The translations under genes and the position numbers were made by a program. A stretch of 64,000 nt of DNA from Brassica napus (lineage: Eukaryota > Streptophyta > Magnoliopsida > Brassicales > Brassicaceae), in the NCBI RefSeq assembly GCF_020379485.1, contig NC_063450.1:49380681-49444680 (forward strand), written 5' to 3'. Under the pieces are notes generated by a model. That model had not been told where the DNA came from. It ran no database searches and worked only from the letters and a program-made list of their open reading frames with translations. Positions 1-12,690 of the stretch are shown here, in pieces. How positions within the stretch are numbered: position 1 is the stretch's first letter; every line of letters begins with the position of its first letter.

Positions 1-27
1 TTTTCAAAATAAAAACGATGTAATTAG

Positions 28-597
<570 letters not shown>

Positions 598-645
598 CTA
601 GAGACGAGTAGTGAGGATATGTAAAATGAAGATCGCCTAAACCCC

Positions 646-654
646 ATTTATATA
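646..654 (-). promoter_or_regulatory. TATA box of the dirigent gene
   Basis: Read on the minus strand this is TATATAAAT, 55 bp above the start codon of the dirigent gene. That spacing fits a short leader starting near 615-625. It is the only good TATA match close to the gene. Confidence 0.65.
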
Positions 655-2283
655 GAAGTGTTATTCACTTGATTTAATTAAGAGAATTTATTTGGATAAA
701 TGAGATAATTTTAAAAGCTTTATGGGTCTTCTAAACGGGTTGTTGATGTTTTCTCATATTATATTTTAAATCAAAATTAGCCTAAGGAGGAAAATCGGGG
801 TTGGTGACAAGTTAATTTCACTTTCTTCAAAGATTTAATGATTAATACTATTAAACCGTTTGGTGATCACTGTTCGGTCCAATCTATAAGCATAAAGTCG
901 AGGATGATAAGACATAAATTGACATACGAAAAGAAAGCGTTAAGCGAAAATTGAAAAAGCACAGTTATTGAAAGAAAAAGTATTTAGGAACATTGCCTTA
1001 GTATTACGATTTACGAACGCCCATCACCCATGTGTGGTCCAGTGGTTAAAGTATAGGTGACTTGTGAAATAAATCACCAAACCTAGGCACGTTCAAGCTT
1101 TTTTCAACAATTTTTTTTTGAACAATTCAGATAGTGGTTTAGTCAAACAAAACTATCGGTTTAGAATCCACATAACAATATATTTTATACTAACTTATTT
1201 TTGTGTTATTTGCGCATTCTAATTTTGCTATTACTATTTTTCAAAATCCAGTTTTGTAGTATCTTAAAGTCTAATCTTAGTATCTTGAACATTCCTATTA
1301 GGATATGGTTTGATTCATTTAGTTATAAGAAAATATAAAGATATGAAAACTCCACCCGACATACAATAGTATTGTGGCTGGGCTGTAACACGACTCCACT
1401 CATACCAAACATGCGAAAATCAAGAGAGAAAAAAACCTAACGTTTATATATGGATTGCTTGTTTGGTTGAATGATAGCTTTTTAAAAGAGAATTTCATAT
1501 TTGGGAACAAAACTAATTGATCTCAGATTTTAGATACGTATATACACTAAAGAACAACAATATTTTTGTTACCGAAAACATTTTCTTTATTACTTAAAAT
1601 CACGAACCAAACTTGTATTGTGGACAGGAAAAGGATCAGGTTTGTATATCTAACATATTTTATATGATTATTGTGTGTTTCAGGATAAATTAGTTAATAC
1701 ATGGCCATCTCATGGAGAGTAATTATTCCCTCTCTTGCTTTACTTTCGGTGTAAGACTAACATACAAAAGAAACATCCGAGAAACTTCCAATCAATTAAT
1801 TTCAATATACCAAAAAATAAAACTTTCAATCAATTAAGAAATCATATTTTCTCGTATTTATTTTAAAAACTAGAATAAGAGTCAATAATATTGTCACTAA
1901 CTCCTTTTCCTAACACGTGAAATAAAAGCATAAATGACAAAAAGTCAAACAAGAGGATTTTTTCTTTAAAACAGTTCAAAGGGGTTTAGTTGCCTAACTG
2001 CTCTTTTGCCCCTTAATGATTTAAAAGTAGACTCATGTCGAAAGTAGACGGCTTTTGATTCATGAAAAACAACTTCAGTTCTAACTTAAATTTTAAAGCT
2101 ACAAAGAATTAGCGTAGTGTCTAAAACTCTAGGATTACCTAAATTAAATTAAGGGATCGCAAATTTGATTTCTTTTGGGAGAGTTCTACTTTCCTGAAGA
2201 AAATTAATTTAATATGATTTTGGACTCATTTTATAAAAGATATACTGGTCTCCGGGATTAGAACTTCTTATTCGTTAAGTCTA
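655..2283. other. Spacer upstream of DIR6
   Basis: AT-rich upstream and intergenic DNA with no supportable gene. The part nearest 655 should hold the dirigent promoter. The only structure I see is a possible SINE fragment near 1030-1095. Confidence 0.6.
1030..1095 (+). repeat. Possible tRNA-derived SINE fragment
   Basis: The stretch TGGTCCAGTGGTTAA resembles a pol III A box and GTTCAAGCTT about 50 bp later resembles a B box, the layout of Brassicaceae tRNA-derived SINEs. No poly(A) tail or target-site duplication is clear, so it would be a truncated or decayed copy. Confidence 0.35.
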
Positions 2284-2330
2284 CTAGGTAATAATTCACA
2301 CCTTGCGCGGGATGAAATTATTAATTTATT
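2284..2330 (-). mobile_element. Degenerate Helitron 3' terminus
   Basis: On the minus strand this reads GCGCAAGG...TTATTACCTAG followed by T, which fits the Helitron 3' signature of a GC-rich hairpin a few bases before CTAG with insertion before T. One hairpin arm (GCGCGGG) is kept and the other has decayed. The matching 5' end was not located. Confidence 0.4.
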
Positions 2331-2379
2331 TATTTCTTAAGATAAAATACACTAGGTCTATTTAATCTTGATATCGGTT

Positions 2380-2990
2380 CGGTTTTAGGTTCATTTTTTG
2401 GTTTTTAATTTACTAAAATATAACTACCTGAATTAATATTTATTTTGTTTATTTGGTTAAAATATTTGAATTTTTTGGTTTTTTCGATGATAACCAAAAT
2501 CTATTATTATTTGTTTGGTTTCATGTTATATGAATTTTATACAGTCCTGATGTCGAACTAATGGTTTCATATTATAATTTCTAAATGCATGAAAAATCAA
2601 ATCAAATCTAGATAATAATTGAACAAAAAAAAATTATTAAGAAAACCATTTCATTAGAATTTAGTTGATGGTGAAAGGAAACATTAAAAAAAAAAGAATA
2701 TTCCAGTTTCCAAGAGAATTAGAATCCTCACTTGTAGTGAATATTTAGTTATATAGATGTTCACATCAATGTGCACATGTATGTAGGACGAGGCAAAATA
2801 TCCGTAAATTTTGATTCGATTTGTTATCATTTTCGATTTGAATAGAAAATCTGGATGTCCGTAACTCTACGAAGCAAAGCAAATACTAATATACAATATC
2901 CGTAGAAAACGAAGCAAATCACAAATATTAATATTTTTAGAAACATATATCTGATCCGATTCATTATATGCTATATATACTTTTCTTTTT
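2380..2990. repeat. Dispersed AT-rich repeat sequence
   Basis: Contains GGTTCGGTTTT-type and GGATATCC-like tracts (for example near 2380 and 2780-2960) that recur elsewhere in this window at about 12.9, 16.8, 25.8 and 43.3 kb. The family is not recognised. No coding potential. Confidence 0.4.
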
Positions 2991-4394
2991 GAAACAATGC
3001 TATATATACATACTATGATCGGCCCGCCCTACGGGCGGGATAATATTTTGAAAATAATGAAAATAGTTAGAGTAAATATTCAATATAAATTTTCATATTT
3101 TAAAATATACACATTAGTTAAATTTTGTATATGTTATTGTATTTGGAGACTAAATATACCATGGTGTCTTGATAAGTATTTCTTTTATGGGGCCATCACA
3201 TCATTTTTGGTAATTTTATGGATTTGGATGAATCTAAATAGTATCGTGAGGAAAAAGAAGAACTTGTAATTATAGATTAAGTAAACATTTATGAGTAAAA
3301 TTTATTATTAGGTCGGTTAATTATTAGTCATGTAAACCAAAAACAATAATATTAAAATATCGTAGCTTGACATGTTGGGCAGCTTAAATTTGATATAAAC
3401 CAATCAACGATGCACAGGTGGTGAAAGATATGGTTGCATGAGAATTCGTTGAATTCTCTTTGCTTACAATATTTTTAATGCATACAACGCAGAGTTCATA
3501 TTCTTTTTAGGTGTGAGTGTCCTAATCTATACATCTGAATCAATAATTACACAATATTTCTGAATATTAGATGCACCTCATAAGTTATTATATGATAATA
3601 ACTTCCATAACCACGGCATAAGTACCCAATTAAGAGTAAAATATAAGCTAAAATAAATAATATATATATATATATATTTAAAACCCAATAAAACATATGA
3701 CTGAAATAAATAATATATAATGATCAAATCTTAGGGTTTTTTATGTTTTTAGTACTCAATATATATTATGTGTTGAACTTGAAAAAATGACTATAAATTA
3801 ATAAGCTGTTAAATTCTCACCGAAATTTTGTGATTGATGTTTAGATATTTATAACATAATACAAAAGAATACAAAAGCGTACAGAAAATAGTTTACAACT
3901 AAATATTTATTATATTAAACTAAATTATTATTCAAAATTTGATCTAAATAGCTGCATTGTATTTTTAATATCAATTGTTAATTAGTAAAACAATCACCCT
4001 TTTCAAGATTTTTATCTATATATATTGCTTTCCATTGAAATATACGAATGACTATTCTACTTAACAATATATATTAAAAATTTGTGCAAACTATTTTTTT
4101 TTGTTTTTTTTTTTTTTTAATATTACTATTATTATTTTTAGTTATAAGTATGTTTGATTAGTTTATGTTGTATGGATTATATTTTATGAGGTTATGTTAT
4201 ACACCAGTTGTGTCGACTTATTTAAAACCAATGGATAATATTTTTTTATATAACGTTTTTCAAAAATATAACATTTAATTTATAGGGATGATTTTTTAAT
4301 CAATTTGCATATGTTTCCATTGGTTTTTTTCATAATATTTAAGAACCCAATAAGAAACAAATGCTAACCTTTTGTAGTAACTTTTATTGCTTTT

Positions 4395-4411
4395 AAAAAA
4401 CTTCTTAATAA
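4395..4411 (+). repeat. Left target-site duplication of LINE
   Basis: The 17-base AAAAAACTTCTTAATAA recurs at 10749-10765, immediately after the LINE poly(A) tail. This is the expected mark of target-primed reverse transcription. Confidence 0.85.
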
Positions 4412-4897
4412 AAAAAAAACATGATTAACAAGAGAAAAAATTTAGCAAAAAAAAAGGCTCTCAGGCACGTTCCCCGAGGATGACTTTCTCACCTTCGCTA
4501 CAGTGAAGATCGTCTAATCTCTACCCCTCCTGCCGTTAAAAGCAAAGGAAATCCGCCGCACACAACCGGCTCCGATGACCTAATCTCATCAGAAAAAGAT
4601 TTTCTTCGGTAGAACAGTAGATCCTGTTATGGCTGTTACTCCTCTTTGCCCCGTTCCAAGTGGAATCCCCTCCTTCTCACCTCGCGCAGGATTGTCGATT
4701 AGGGTTTCTAGCAAATTTCTAGCCTCTCCTCAAATCTGAAGCCACACACCTCAGGAACAACAAGCTCTTTAAGGATTTATCTTCTTTACCTCCTAGTTGA
4801 GGATAGTGAAACTACTCGTCCATCATCTCAAGACCTCAAGATATTTTGTCAAGTTGACTCCAGGAACCTCCTCCCCGTCTTCAGAGGTTAGGAGAGC

Positions 4898-6700
4898 ATG
4901 GCTCACAGATACACAAGATCTGAAAAAGGAAAATGGACTGCAGAGTCAGACAGAGCGGACCGTCGAAGACCAGTAAGGATCCCGCCCCGTGATAACACAG
5001 CACTTATCGAGGAGAACAAGCTCACGCTGATAGGAAGAGTGACGAATCCAGCGGTTCAGAAGACACAATGGGTAGTCGATTGGCTTACCCAGTACTGGAG
5101 TGCTGAAGGAGAACTCACGGGAAGAGAGTTGGGCCCTGAACTCTTCCAGATTCGCTTCAAATCAGAGGAAGCGCTGCAAGCAGTTCTCCGTAAAGGACCC
5201 TATCACTACAAAAGATGGATGATACTTCTCCAAAGATGGGAGCCAGTAGTCTCAAACTCCTTTGCAAGAATGATAGAATTTTGGATCAGAATCCATGGAA
5301 TCCCTCTACATTACTGGTCTCTGGAAGGAATTGCCAAAGAATTGGGACCCATGTCCGACAAAGATGTAGATCGAGGAAGAATCAGAGTCCTCGTTGATGG
5401 ACTAAGAAAGTTGGAAATGCGCCTCCCTATTGAACTTCCCTCAGGAGAAATTATCTCAGTGGACTTGGAATATGAGAAATTAGAGAAGCATTGCTTCATC
5501 TGCTACTCGCTATGCCACGAGAAGGACACTTGCCCTCTGAATAGGGATAAATCAGCAAACTTGGAGATAAAACAAGGCATAAGTCAGCAAAACACTCTCA
5601 GGAAGCTAGAGGAGCATCGGTACAAACACGACACTAGACAATCTGTCTCTGTGTACTCGAGAGAGAGAGCTATGGCCTCCAAGGAGCACCAAGAGTACAA
5701 TCACAGATCAGTACATTCTCGTCTACAAGATCCAGCTCAAGAGTGTCGCCCTTACAATGACAGAACAAGATCTTTTACACCAAGAAAAGAAGACAGGAGA
5801 GCATATGAAGAACGTTGGAGGGTAAGAGATAGATCACAAGAGCGTGATCTGTCTTCTCATCACAGCTTCCCTTCACAACGCAGTCAGGAGGCACTAAGGA
5901 AAAACTACAGAGATGTCTCACCAGCTGTTCGAAGAAAAGAAGATCGATGCCCCCTCCCAACGGGCCATAAGTCACAAAGCTCAAGAACGCCTCCCCCTAG
6001 ACCAGCAAGAGAGGCAATGGTTTTACCGGCTGATCCGGCTCTCATGGAAGTGAACAGTCAACCAAGAGAACGAGTCTCAGCTCTGGAGAGAATTGATGAC
6101 CGAGAAATTCGTTCTAATGAAAGAGTCCCAGCTCTAGAAAGGCTAGAAGAAAGAGATAATCACTCCACTGAAAGAGTCTCAGCCCTTGAGCGTATTGAAC
6201 CCCCTAGTGCGGAACTCCAAAGAGCAACAGGCCTCTCGAGTTTCCTCCTAGCACGACTTCAAGATGTTGAAATACATTATGATCAGGAGGAACAGCAGCT
6301 ACCAATTAACCAGAACCCGACCACGCAACAAGAGACTCAAAGAACACCGGCCTCCCTACGCCTAGGACCCTCGACTTCTACGAGAAAGAAGAACCCCCCC
6401 AGGGCTGCGACTAAGAAAGTACTGCAAGTCCAACAACCAGCTAAGAAGAAGACGACTAGAAGAGTGGTAGGTATAGTCAAAACTAGAGGTAGAAGCAGCC
6501 CTCTCCAAGGAGTCCGAATGGTCAAACAGCGAGCAACTAAAGGCAGACCACCAGCTCGAAAGAAACTTGACGTAACAAAGACACGTAAAGACCAAGATTT
6601 ACCTTCTAGTAAGGATGCCAATGCACCATCGATGGTGAATGTAGCTGGACCGAGTAGAGGTAGTGTGGATTTTCAAGATCCACCAACTCAAATTCCTTAG
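4898..6700 (+). CDS. LINE ORF1 protein (DUF4283 + zinc knuckle)
   Basis: A 600-residue intact frame. Residues about 35-190 match the plant DUF4283 domain found in LINE ORF1 proteins. A CCHC zinc knuckle of the form CX2CX4HX4C follows at residues 199-212 (CFICYSLCHEKDTC). The rest is a long basic, Ser/Arg/Glu-rich tail with a repeated heptad-like unit (RVSALERI, RVPALERL, RVSALERI) near residues 390-430. The product would bind LINE RNA and chaperone the particle. The start is the first ATG, preceded by a leader of about 490 bp. The stop lies just before ORF2, as in other plant L1 elements. Confidence 0.88.
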   Translation: MAHRYTRSEKGKWTAESDRADRRRPVRIPPRDNTALIEENKLTLIGRVTNPAVQKTQWVVDWLTQYWSAEGELTGRELGPELFQIRFKSEEALQAVLRKGPYHYKRWMILLQRWEPVVSNSFARMIEFWIRIHGIPLHYWSLEGIAKELGPMSDKDVDRGRIRVLVDGLRKLEMRLPIELPSGEIISVDLEYEKLEKHCFICYSLCHEKDTCPLNRDKSANLEIKQGISQQNTLRKLEEHRYKHDTRQSVSVYSRERAMASKEHQEYNHRSVHSRLQDPAQECRPYNDRTRSFTPRKEDRRAYEERWRVRDRSQERDLSSHHSFPSQRSQEALRKNYRDVSPAVRRKEDRCPLPTGHKSQSSRTPPPRPAREAMVLPADPALMEVNSQPRERVSALERIDDREIRSNERVPALERLEERDNHSTERVSALERIEPPSAELQRATGLSSFLLARLQDVEIHYDQEEQQLPINQNPTTQQETQRTPASLRLGPSTSTRKKNPPRAATKKVLQVQQPAKKKTTRRVVGIVKTRGRSSPLQGVRMVKQRATKGRPPARKKLDVTKTRKDQDLPSSKDANAPSMVNVAGPSRGSVDFQDPPTQIP

Positions 6701-6705
6701 CCATT

Positions 6706-9700
6706 TTGAGTTGGAACTGTCAAGGTTTGGGAAGTGACTTGACAGTTCCAAGAATCCGGGAGCTGAGAAATGTTCAAGCACCGGATATTATGTACTTCAT
6801 GGAAACAAAGAATCAAGATGATTTTGTACTTTCGAAACTTAAAACCCCGGAATACCAACATCACTTCCTAGTCCCAACTGTGGGACTCAGTGGAGGACTA
6901 GCACTCGTGTGGAAAAATGATGTGAATCTCACGGTGCTAAGCTCCTCACCAAACTTCATTGATACAAGGATTGTCTTCAAAAACAACCCCTTCTTCATCA
7001 CATTTATCTACGGAACCCCCCAACAAGAGAGGAGAGCAGCGTTTTGGGAAGAGATCTCCTTGATGGGCCAGGTAAGAGATTCAGCATGGGCGCTAACAGG
7101 GGATTTTAATGACATCTTGGACAACTCAGAGAAAACAGGAGGCCCATTGAGATGTGAAGGAACTTTCATCCCCTTCAGGAGCTTTGTCTCACTGAATGGA
7201 CTTTGGGATGTAAAGCACACCGGTAACCAGCTATCGTGGAGGGGCAAGAGACACACCCACGACATCAAGGAAAGGCTAGATAGAACTTTAGCAAACGTAG
7301 CTTGGGCGGATCTTTTTCCTTCAAGTTGCTGTAATTACCTCCGTTATGAGGGTTCGGATCACCGGCCGCTAGTAACTTACCTGGATACTCGGTTGAAGAA
7401 AAAGAGAAGACCCTTCAGATATGACAGAAGACTCAATGAGGATGATGAGGCAAGGAAGATCATTGAAGCAGCCTGGTCGAGAGGAACTGTGGAAAGAGTG
7501 GAAACAAAAATTACAAGATGCAGACAAGAGATTATCAACTGGTCAAAGGAGCAAAAGGAGATCAAGGCGAAGGAGGTGATTCAGAAACAAAGGGAGCTGG
7601 AAGAAGAATTAACTGTCTCAGCACCGAATACTGAGAAGATCAGAGAACTTTCAGAGGCGTTGGCCAAAGCGTATAAGGCTGAAGAACTCTTTTGGAGACA
7701 AAGAAGTCGTATTTTATGGCTGCAGGGAGGAGATAGAAACAGTGCTTTCTTCCATGCTGTAACTAAAGGAAGGAAGGCGAGAAACAATATAACAGTCTTA
7801 CAGAATGCAGAAGGAGCTCCAGTCTATGAAGAGGAAGAGATTGGAAAGGTCTTCGTGGACTTCTACCATCTCCTCTTCTCGTCCAATGGTAACGTGGAGT
7901 ACCATACAGTGGAGGAAACTATCCAAGCGGGGATTTCAGAGGAGATGAATGACGAGCTATGCAGATTACCAGATGAAGAAGAAGTAAAGGCGGCGATCTT
8001 TGATATTCACCCAGATAAAGCGCCGGGGTCAGATGGTTTCTCGGCAAGCTTCTATCAAACTTTCTGGGGTCTGTTGAGTTCAGATATTTACCGAGATATT
8101 CGGACTTTCTTCACATTAGGTTCTTTGAACCCCCAAATCAATGAGACACATGTATGTCTGATTCCGAAGTCTACAGCGCCCAAGTCAGCTGCAGAGTACC
8201 GCCCGATTGCCCTGTGTAACGTGCGGTGTAAGATAATAGCAAAGCTCCTCACTAAATGGCTGCAGAAAATTCTCCCGAGTTTGATCTCGCAACATCAGAC
8301 AGCTTTCGTCCCTGGAAGAGAAAATCTCGGACAACGTTCTAATTACTCACGAAACACTTCATTACCTGAAGATCTCGGAAGCAAAGAAGAGATGCTCCAT
8401 GGTCATAAAAACCGACATGAGCAAAGCGTACGATCGCATCGAATGGGGGTTCTTGGAGAAAGTTCTGAGGAAATTAGGTTTTCGGGAGGGCTGGATAAAC
8501 TGGGTAATGGAGTGTGTCAAAACCGTCTCCTACACCTTTCTGATCAATGGAGCTACATACGGAAGGGTCTTTCCCTCTAGAGGCCTTCGCCAAGGAGATC
8601 CCCTCTCCCCGTATCTCTTCATCCTGTGTACGGAGGTGCTCTCGGGTCTATGCAAGAACGCTCAAGTCAATGGCAGCCTTTTAGGACTCCAAGTCTCTCA
8701 GCAAAGCCCTCATATCAACCACCTTTTGTTCGCAGATGATACAATGATTTTCTGTAAAATGAATGAGAGGAATTGTCGAGCGCTGACATCCATTCTCAGA
8801 CGATACGAGAGGAGCTCAGGCTAGTGCATTAACCTGACAAAATCCACGATCACGTTCTCTTCAAAAACACTGGAGAGCATCAAGGAGAGAGTGAAGACAG
8901 CGCTTGGAATTGATCAAGAGGGAGGTATGGGTAAATATCTCGGGCTGCCGGAGACGTTTGGAAGAAGCAAAAGGGATGTCTTCACAGGAATGGTAAATAA
9001 GATCAGACAAAGAGCTCAGTCGTGGCCAACTAGATTCCTATCGGGAGCAGGAAAGCATGTGATGCTCCAATCAGTCTTGACGTCCCTTCCCACCTACTCG
9101 ATGTCGAGCTTCAAGATTCCGATCTCCCTTTGTAAGAGAATCCAGTCTATTCTCACGCGCTTCTGGTGGAATAGTGCACCGGAGAAAAGAAAGATTGCTT
9201 GGATGGCTTGGAGTACTATGGCTCAACCAAAGCACTTGGGAGGGCTGGGCTTTAAGAACATTGAGGACTACAATGATTCACTACTGGCAAAGTTGGGTTG
9301 GAGAATCCTCAATAATCCAATCTCGCTGTTAGCCCTTGTTCTAAAAGGTAAATACTTCTCTGACTGCACCTTCATGGAGAGTAAAGATAAAACTGGCTCC
9401 TCCCATGGTTGGACAAGTATACAAGCCGGAAAATCGGTACTGGAGAAGGGCCTTGGCTTCTTGGTGGGGAATGGAGAGAACATTCGGGTTTGGTCGGATA
9501 AGTGGCTCTCTCCCCTGTGCCCTATAACTCCAATAGGCCCGCCCACCTACGAGAATAAAAACCTTATGGTGGCTGATCTGCTTGATCAACAGACCAATGA
9601 GTGGGATCTTCACAAGCTTCAGCTCCACTTACCTCATTATGAGGAGATAAACAGACTCATAATCCCAAGTGTGCAAAAACCAAATGATAAACAAGTCTGG

Positions 9701-10699
9701 CTGCCTAACCCCTCAGGAGTTTATACCTCTAAATCAGGATACAAGAAATTATTTGAGGAAAAAGTCTTGGACCATCCTGATCCTCTCGACTGGATGCAAT
9801 TGATTTGGAAACTTCATGTCTCACCGAAGCTACAGCACTTCCTGTGGAGAGCGCTAAAAAATGCCCTGCCGGTTGGTGCTCAACTAGCTATACGTGGAAT
9901 CCAAGCAGAACTCAACTGCAAAAGATGTGGAGAACTAGAATCGATTTCACACCTGTTCTTATCCTGTCCTTTTGCAGTTGAGTTCTGGAAAAAAGTCCCC
10001 ATTCAAGCTTCGAGATTAGGAGAGACAGAACTGGAGAATCTAAGAGACTGGCTAACAGCCTTTGTAAAATCACCCTCGCTCCCACTAGTAGGGCTAGTCT
10101 CTTCCCCTCTTATTCCGTGGCTGCTTTGGAACCTTTGGACTGCAAGAAACAAACTAGTATTTGAAGGGAAGATTTATCATGAGGAAGATATTATCTCAAA
10201 GTCAATTGCAGAGGCTAAAGCGTGGGAGGAAGCAAATGTCAAGAGGGCTAAACACCAGAAGAAGCGAACACCAGTAAGTAAAAATCCTCTAAACACTCCT
10301 TCTTGCTGGTGTGATGGGGCTTGGCAGGAAAGCACTAAAGCGGGAGGAATGGGTTGGATAATCAAAAACACTAAAGGAGAAGTCATCTGTCGAGGGTCCT
10401 CTAACAGATACTTCGTGATTTCTGCACTGATGGCAGAAGCCTTGGCTATGCGTGAAGCACTCAGGAAGGCTAGAGATTCGAAGCTCAAAAGTCTCCAAAT
10501 ACTTTCGGACTCCCAAGTCCTTGTTTTGGCCCTGTGCGAAGGGCGGGATATGAATGAGATCGCGGGTGTCCTCCAAGACATTAGAAACCTTGCCACTCTC
10601 TTCTGTCCAATCTCATTTACTTTTGTACCTCGACTAGAAAATTTGCAGGCTGATGCTTTAGCAAACTCAGGTCTTGACCGTCTTCTTGTTGTAACTTGA
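6706..10699 (+). pseudogene. LINE ORF2 polyprotein, frameshift and nonsense
   Basis: Encodes in order an apurinic-type endonuclease (SWNCQGLG at the start, GDFND, SDHRPL), reverse transcriptase (YRPIALCN, TDMSKAYDRIEW, GLRQGDPLSPYLF, catalytic FADD near 8730), a zinc-binding region (CKRCGELESISHLFLSCPF) and an RNase H (CDGAW, AEALAMREAL, LSDSQ, ADALAN). The frame shifts by one inserted base near 8318-8325, where the frame moves from 6706-phase to 8399-phase. An in-frame TAG at 8822-8824 replaces what is probably CAG (Gln). Everything downstream is again open to 10699. No ATG lies directly ahead of the SWNCQG motif in this frame, so the initiation site is unclear. About 1,330 codons without the lesions. 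As it stands it cannot make a complete enzyme. Confidence 0.9.
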
Positions 10700-10765
10700 A
10701 CATCTTTATCTTTATAATGCAAGTAGTAGTTTGACAAAAAAAAAAAAAAAAAACTTCTTAATAAC

Positions 10766-11159
10766 TGGAGAAGGAATTTGATATATTGCATGTGAAATTG
10801 TAAAATTCTGAAGTTGATTTGTTTTATATAATATATTGGTTAACTTTTTGCATATTTAGGGATGTCGTTTTTGACGTTTGAGTTTTCTTTATCTTGTCAT
10901 TACAAAATATGTTATCGGAAAAACATTTTAATCTTTTTATCCATAAGCTACAATCTCCTCATGTATTATTTTCGTATACTAAAGTTGACTCCTTCATTAC
11001 GTTAGAAAATTTGCTAATCGATATAACATACGAAACTGAAAATAAATAGCACATTCAAATAATGTGCAAACTGTGTTGTAAAGTCTGATAGTATTATTGT
11101 TCTTTTTGGCTAAAATATGTTAATACCATTGATAAATGAAATATGAAACTACAAATGTA
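10766..11159. other. Spacer after the LINE
   Basis: AT-rich sequence with no gene or clear repeat; it probably continues the older Helitron-like sequence that the LINE interrupted. Confidence 0.5.
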
Positions 11160-11169
11160 AGAACCTAAT

Positions 11170-11589
11170 CTAACTGAACTCCATGGCAAAAATAAAGAAA
11201 AAACAGGAAGCCAGTACAAAACAGAGCAGTACTCTCAACAGAAAAAAAAACAGGAAGCCAGTCACGCACTTCTGGTTGATGACTCTAAACAAACTTATGA
11301 CCTTTATTGACTGCTGGTTGTAAAGAACGTTGTTGCGTTGACGCCATAGAAGAAAAATTGCAGCTTGAGCCACCACAGTCCTCATCGTTTTAGGAGCAGC
11401 TGCCGAGCCTTGCCTCAACCATGATAAGAGCTGTGGCCATGAAGAAAATAGATTGCAAACTAGATCAAGGCGTAAGAGGATAAGTTTCCAGACCTCCCTG
11501 CAATATACACATGATATCAAAACATACTCTCTTGTTTCATTTGCCACAACACACAGACAGCAAAGAGTGGTTATGTTTAAAATGAGCAT
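11170..11589 (-). pseudogene. LINE C-terminal remnant (zinc-binding region)
   Basis: On the minus strand the frame carries CCLCVVANETREYVLISC followed by REVW, the pattern of the zinc-binding region at the end of plant LINE reverse transcriptases. It is followed by a tail with AAAPKTMRTVVAQAAIFLLW and RQRNNVLYNQ typical of L1 elements without RNase H. Endonuclease and polymerase are missing, so this is a 5'-truncated or decayed copy. It belongs to a different subfamily from the LINE at 4412-10754. Confidence 0.72.
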
Positions 11590-11599
11590 AATAGAAGAT

Positions 11600-12690
11600 C
11601 AAGTGTCTGATATTCCATCACTGAGGAAATTAAACTGAGCATATCAGCAACTGTCGTTAGTTTCCAAGCTAGTGTTTAGTGTTGGGCATATCATCCACGA
11701 AGAAGAAAACATAATAGTCTGTGAAGAAGAAAACTGCAACTGAGCATATCATCAACAGTGAGCATATCATCCACGAAGAAGAAAACATAATAGAAGATCA
11801 AAATTCAAGTCTGGGTTTTGTAGGGTGTTTAGTGTTGATGTTTGAAGATTGCAACCCATATTCTGTGATTAGACTTGTATTTTACAGATACTCCCTCCGA
11901 CAAAGTGTCACAGCCCCCTCTTCAACACAAAACACATAAAGCCAAAACCAAAATCAAAGGCATCTCAACACACACACCCTCACAAATTCATAGCAAAGGG
12001 AAAAGTAAAGACGATTTTGTTATCTCAATCAGACATTCAACGCATCAACAAATAAATTAAATCAGAAGCTTCTGCATCTCAACTAACAAATAGATTCAAC
12101 AAAAATGTGCAGAAAGCAAATGAAAAAGGCAACTTTTATGGCGGGCCTGCAAATCCGATTCCAAAAAAAAAGCTTAGTTAGTTGGAAACAACAGTAAATA
12201 CAAACTCTGTTCGACCAAAAATGTCAAATAAGACAGCGTTCTTCGGAAACACATGAAAACTTACAAACCTTTTTAAGGCCGAAGAGCATTCATCGCCGGA
12301 AAACCCTTTTCGAATTGGAGATAAGATTTATAAAAAACTGCTCATGTACGACTCTGGATCTTCATGTTGATGGAGTCAACAAAAATGGATACATAAACTA
12401 CACAAAAGGATACAAAGATTCAACCTTTGTGGATTTCTAGAGTTTTCGAACACCAAGCAAACGCAGGAGGAGCGATCTCCACCATGTCGGAATCCATTGG
12501 CGAAAGATGTGAATGAACCCTAAAAGTCGGCGTTAAGTTGATGAAAACGATTAGTCAAAAAAAAATTGATGAAACGGTGAGTTTCACCCGGCGGACACGT
12601 GTCGTCCTCTCGTGCAATGACTTTCTGACGTGGACGCACATGTGGCGCAAGGAGGAGTGAAAGAACCCTTCTTTATAATAATAGTATATA
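11600..12690. other. Non-coding interior with a 32-bp direct repeat
   Basis: No gene. A 32-bp sequence beginning GCATATCATCCACGAAGAAG occurs at 11686-11717 and again at 11762-11793, 76 bp apart. The right end (12560-12690) is richer in GC with ACACGTG and GTGGCGC motifs and looks like a Helitron 5' terminal region in reverse. Confidence 0.5.

Larger units (their letters stand above)
4412..10754 (+). mobile_element. Near full-length L1-type LINE retrotransposon
   Basis: A 6.3-kb non-LTR retrotransposon. It has a leader (4412-4897), ORF1 (4898-6700), ORF2 (6706-10699, broken twice) and a poly(A) tail at about 10735-10754. A 17-bp duplication flanks it (4395-4411 and 10749-10765, partly merging with the tail). 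The coding content is that of plant L1 elements with a C-terminal RNase H: nucleic-acid-binding ORF1, then endonuclease, reverse transcriptase, zinc-binding region and RNase H in ORF2. The exact duplication, intact ORF1 and only two lesions in ORF2 point to a fairly recent insertion. It sits inside older Helitron-like sequence. Confidence 0.92.
3013..12690 (-). mobile_element. Candidate Helitron hosting nested LINEs
   Basis: The left edge at 3013-3039, read on the minus strand, is a near copy of the 3' end of the Helitron at 27263: a perfect GC hairpin (CCCGCCCGTAGGGCGGG), then CCGATC, then ATAG where CTAG is expected. The right edge near 12660-12690, read on minus, gives TATATAC followed by sequence containing GCGCCACATGTG and ACACGTG, like the 5' end of the other Helitron, but the leading TC is not preserved. 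Both ends are in the same orientation. If they belong together, a 3.3-kb Helitron was enlarged to 9.7 kb by the LINE insertions. Pairing of the ends is inferred; the left terminus alone is well supported. Confidence 0.35.

Noticed and set aside
2997..3269. 90-codon plus-strand frame
   Set aside because: It runs through a Helitron terminal hairpin and has no protein-like features.
10177..10791. 204-codon minus-strand frame
   Set aside because: Antisense shadow of the LINE RNase H region with no similarity of its own.
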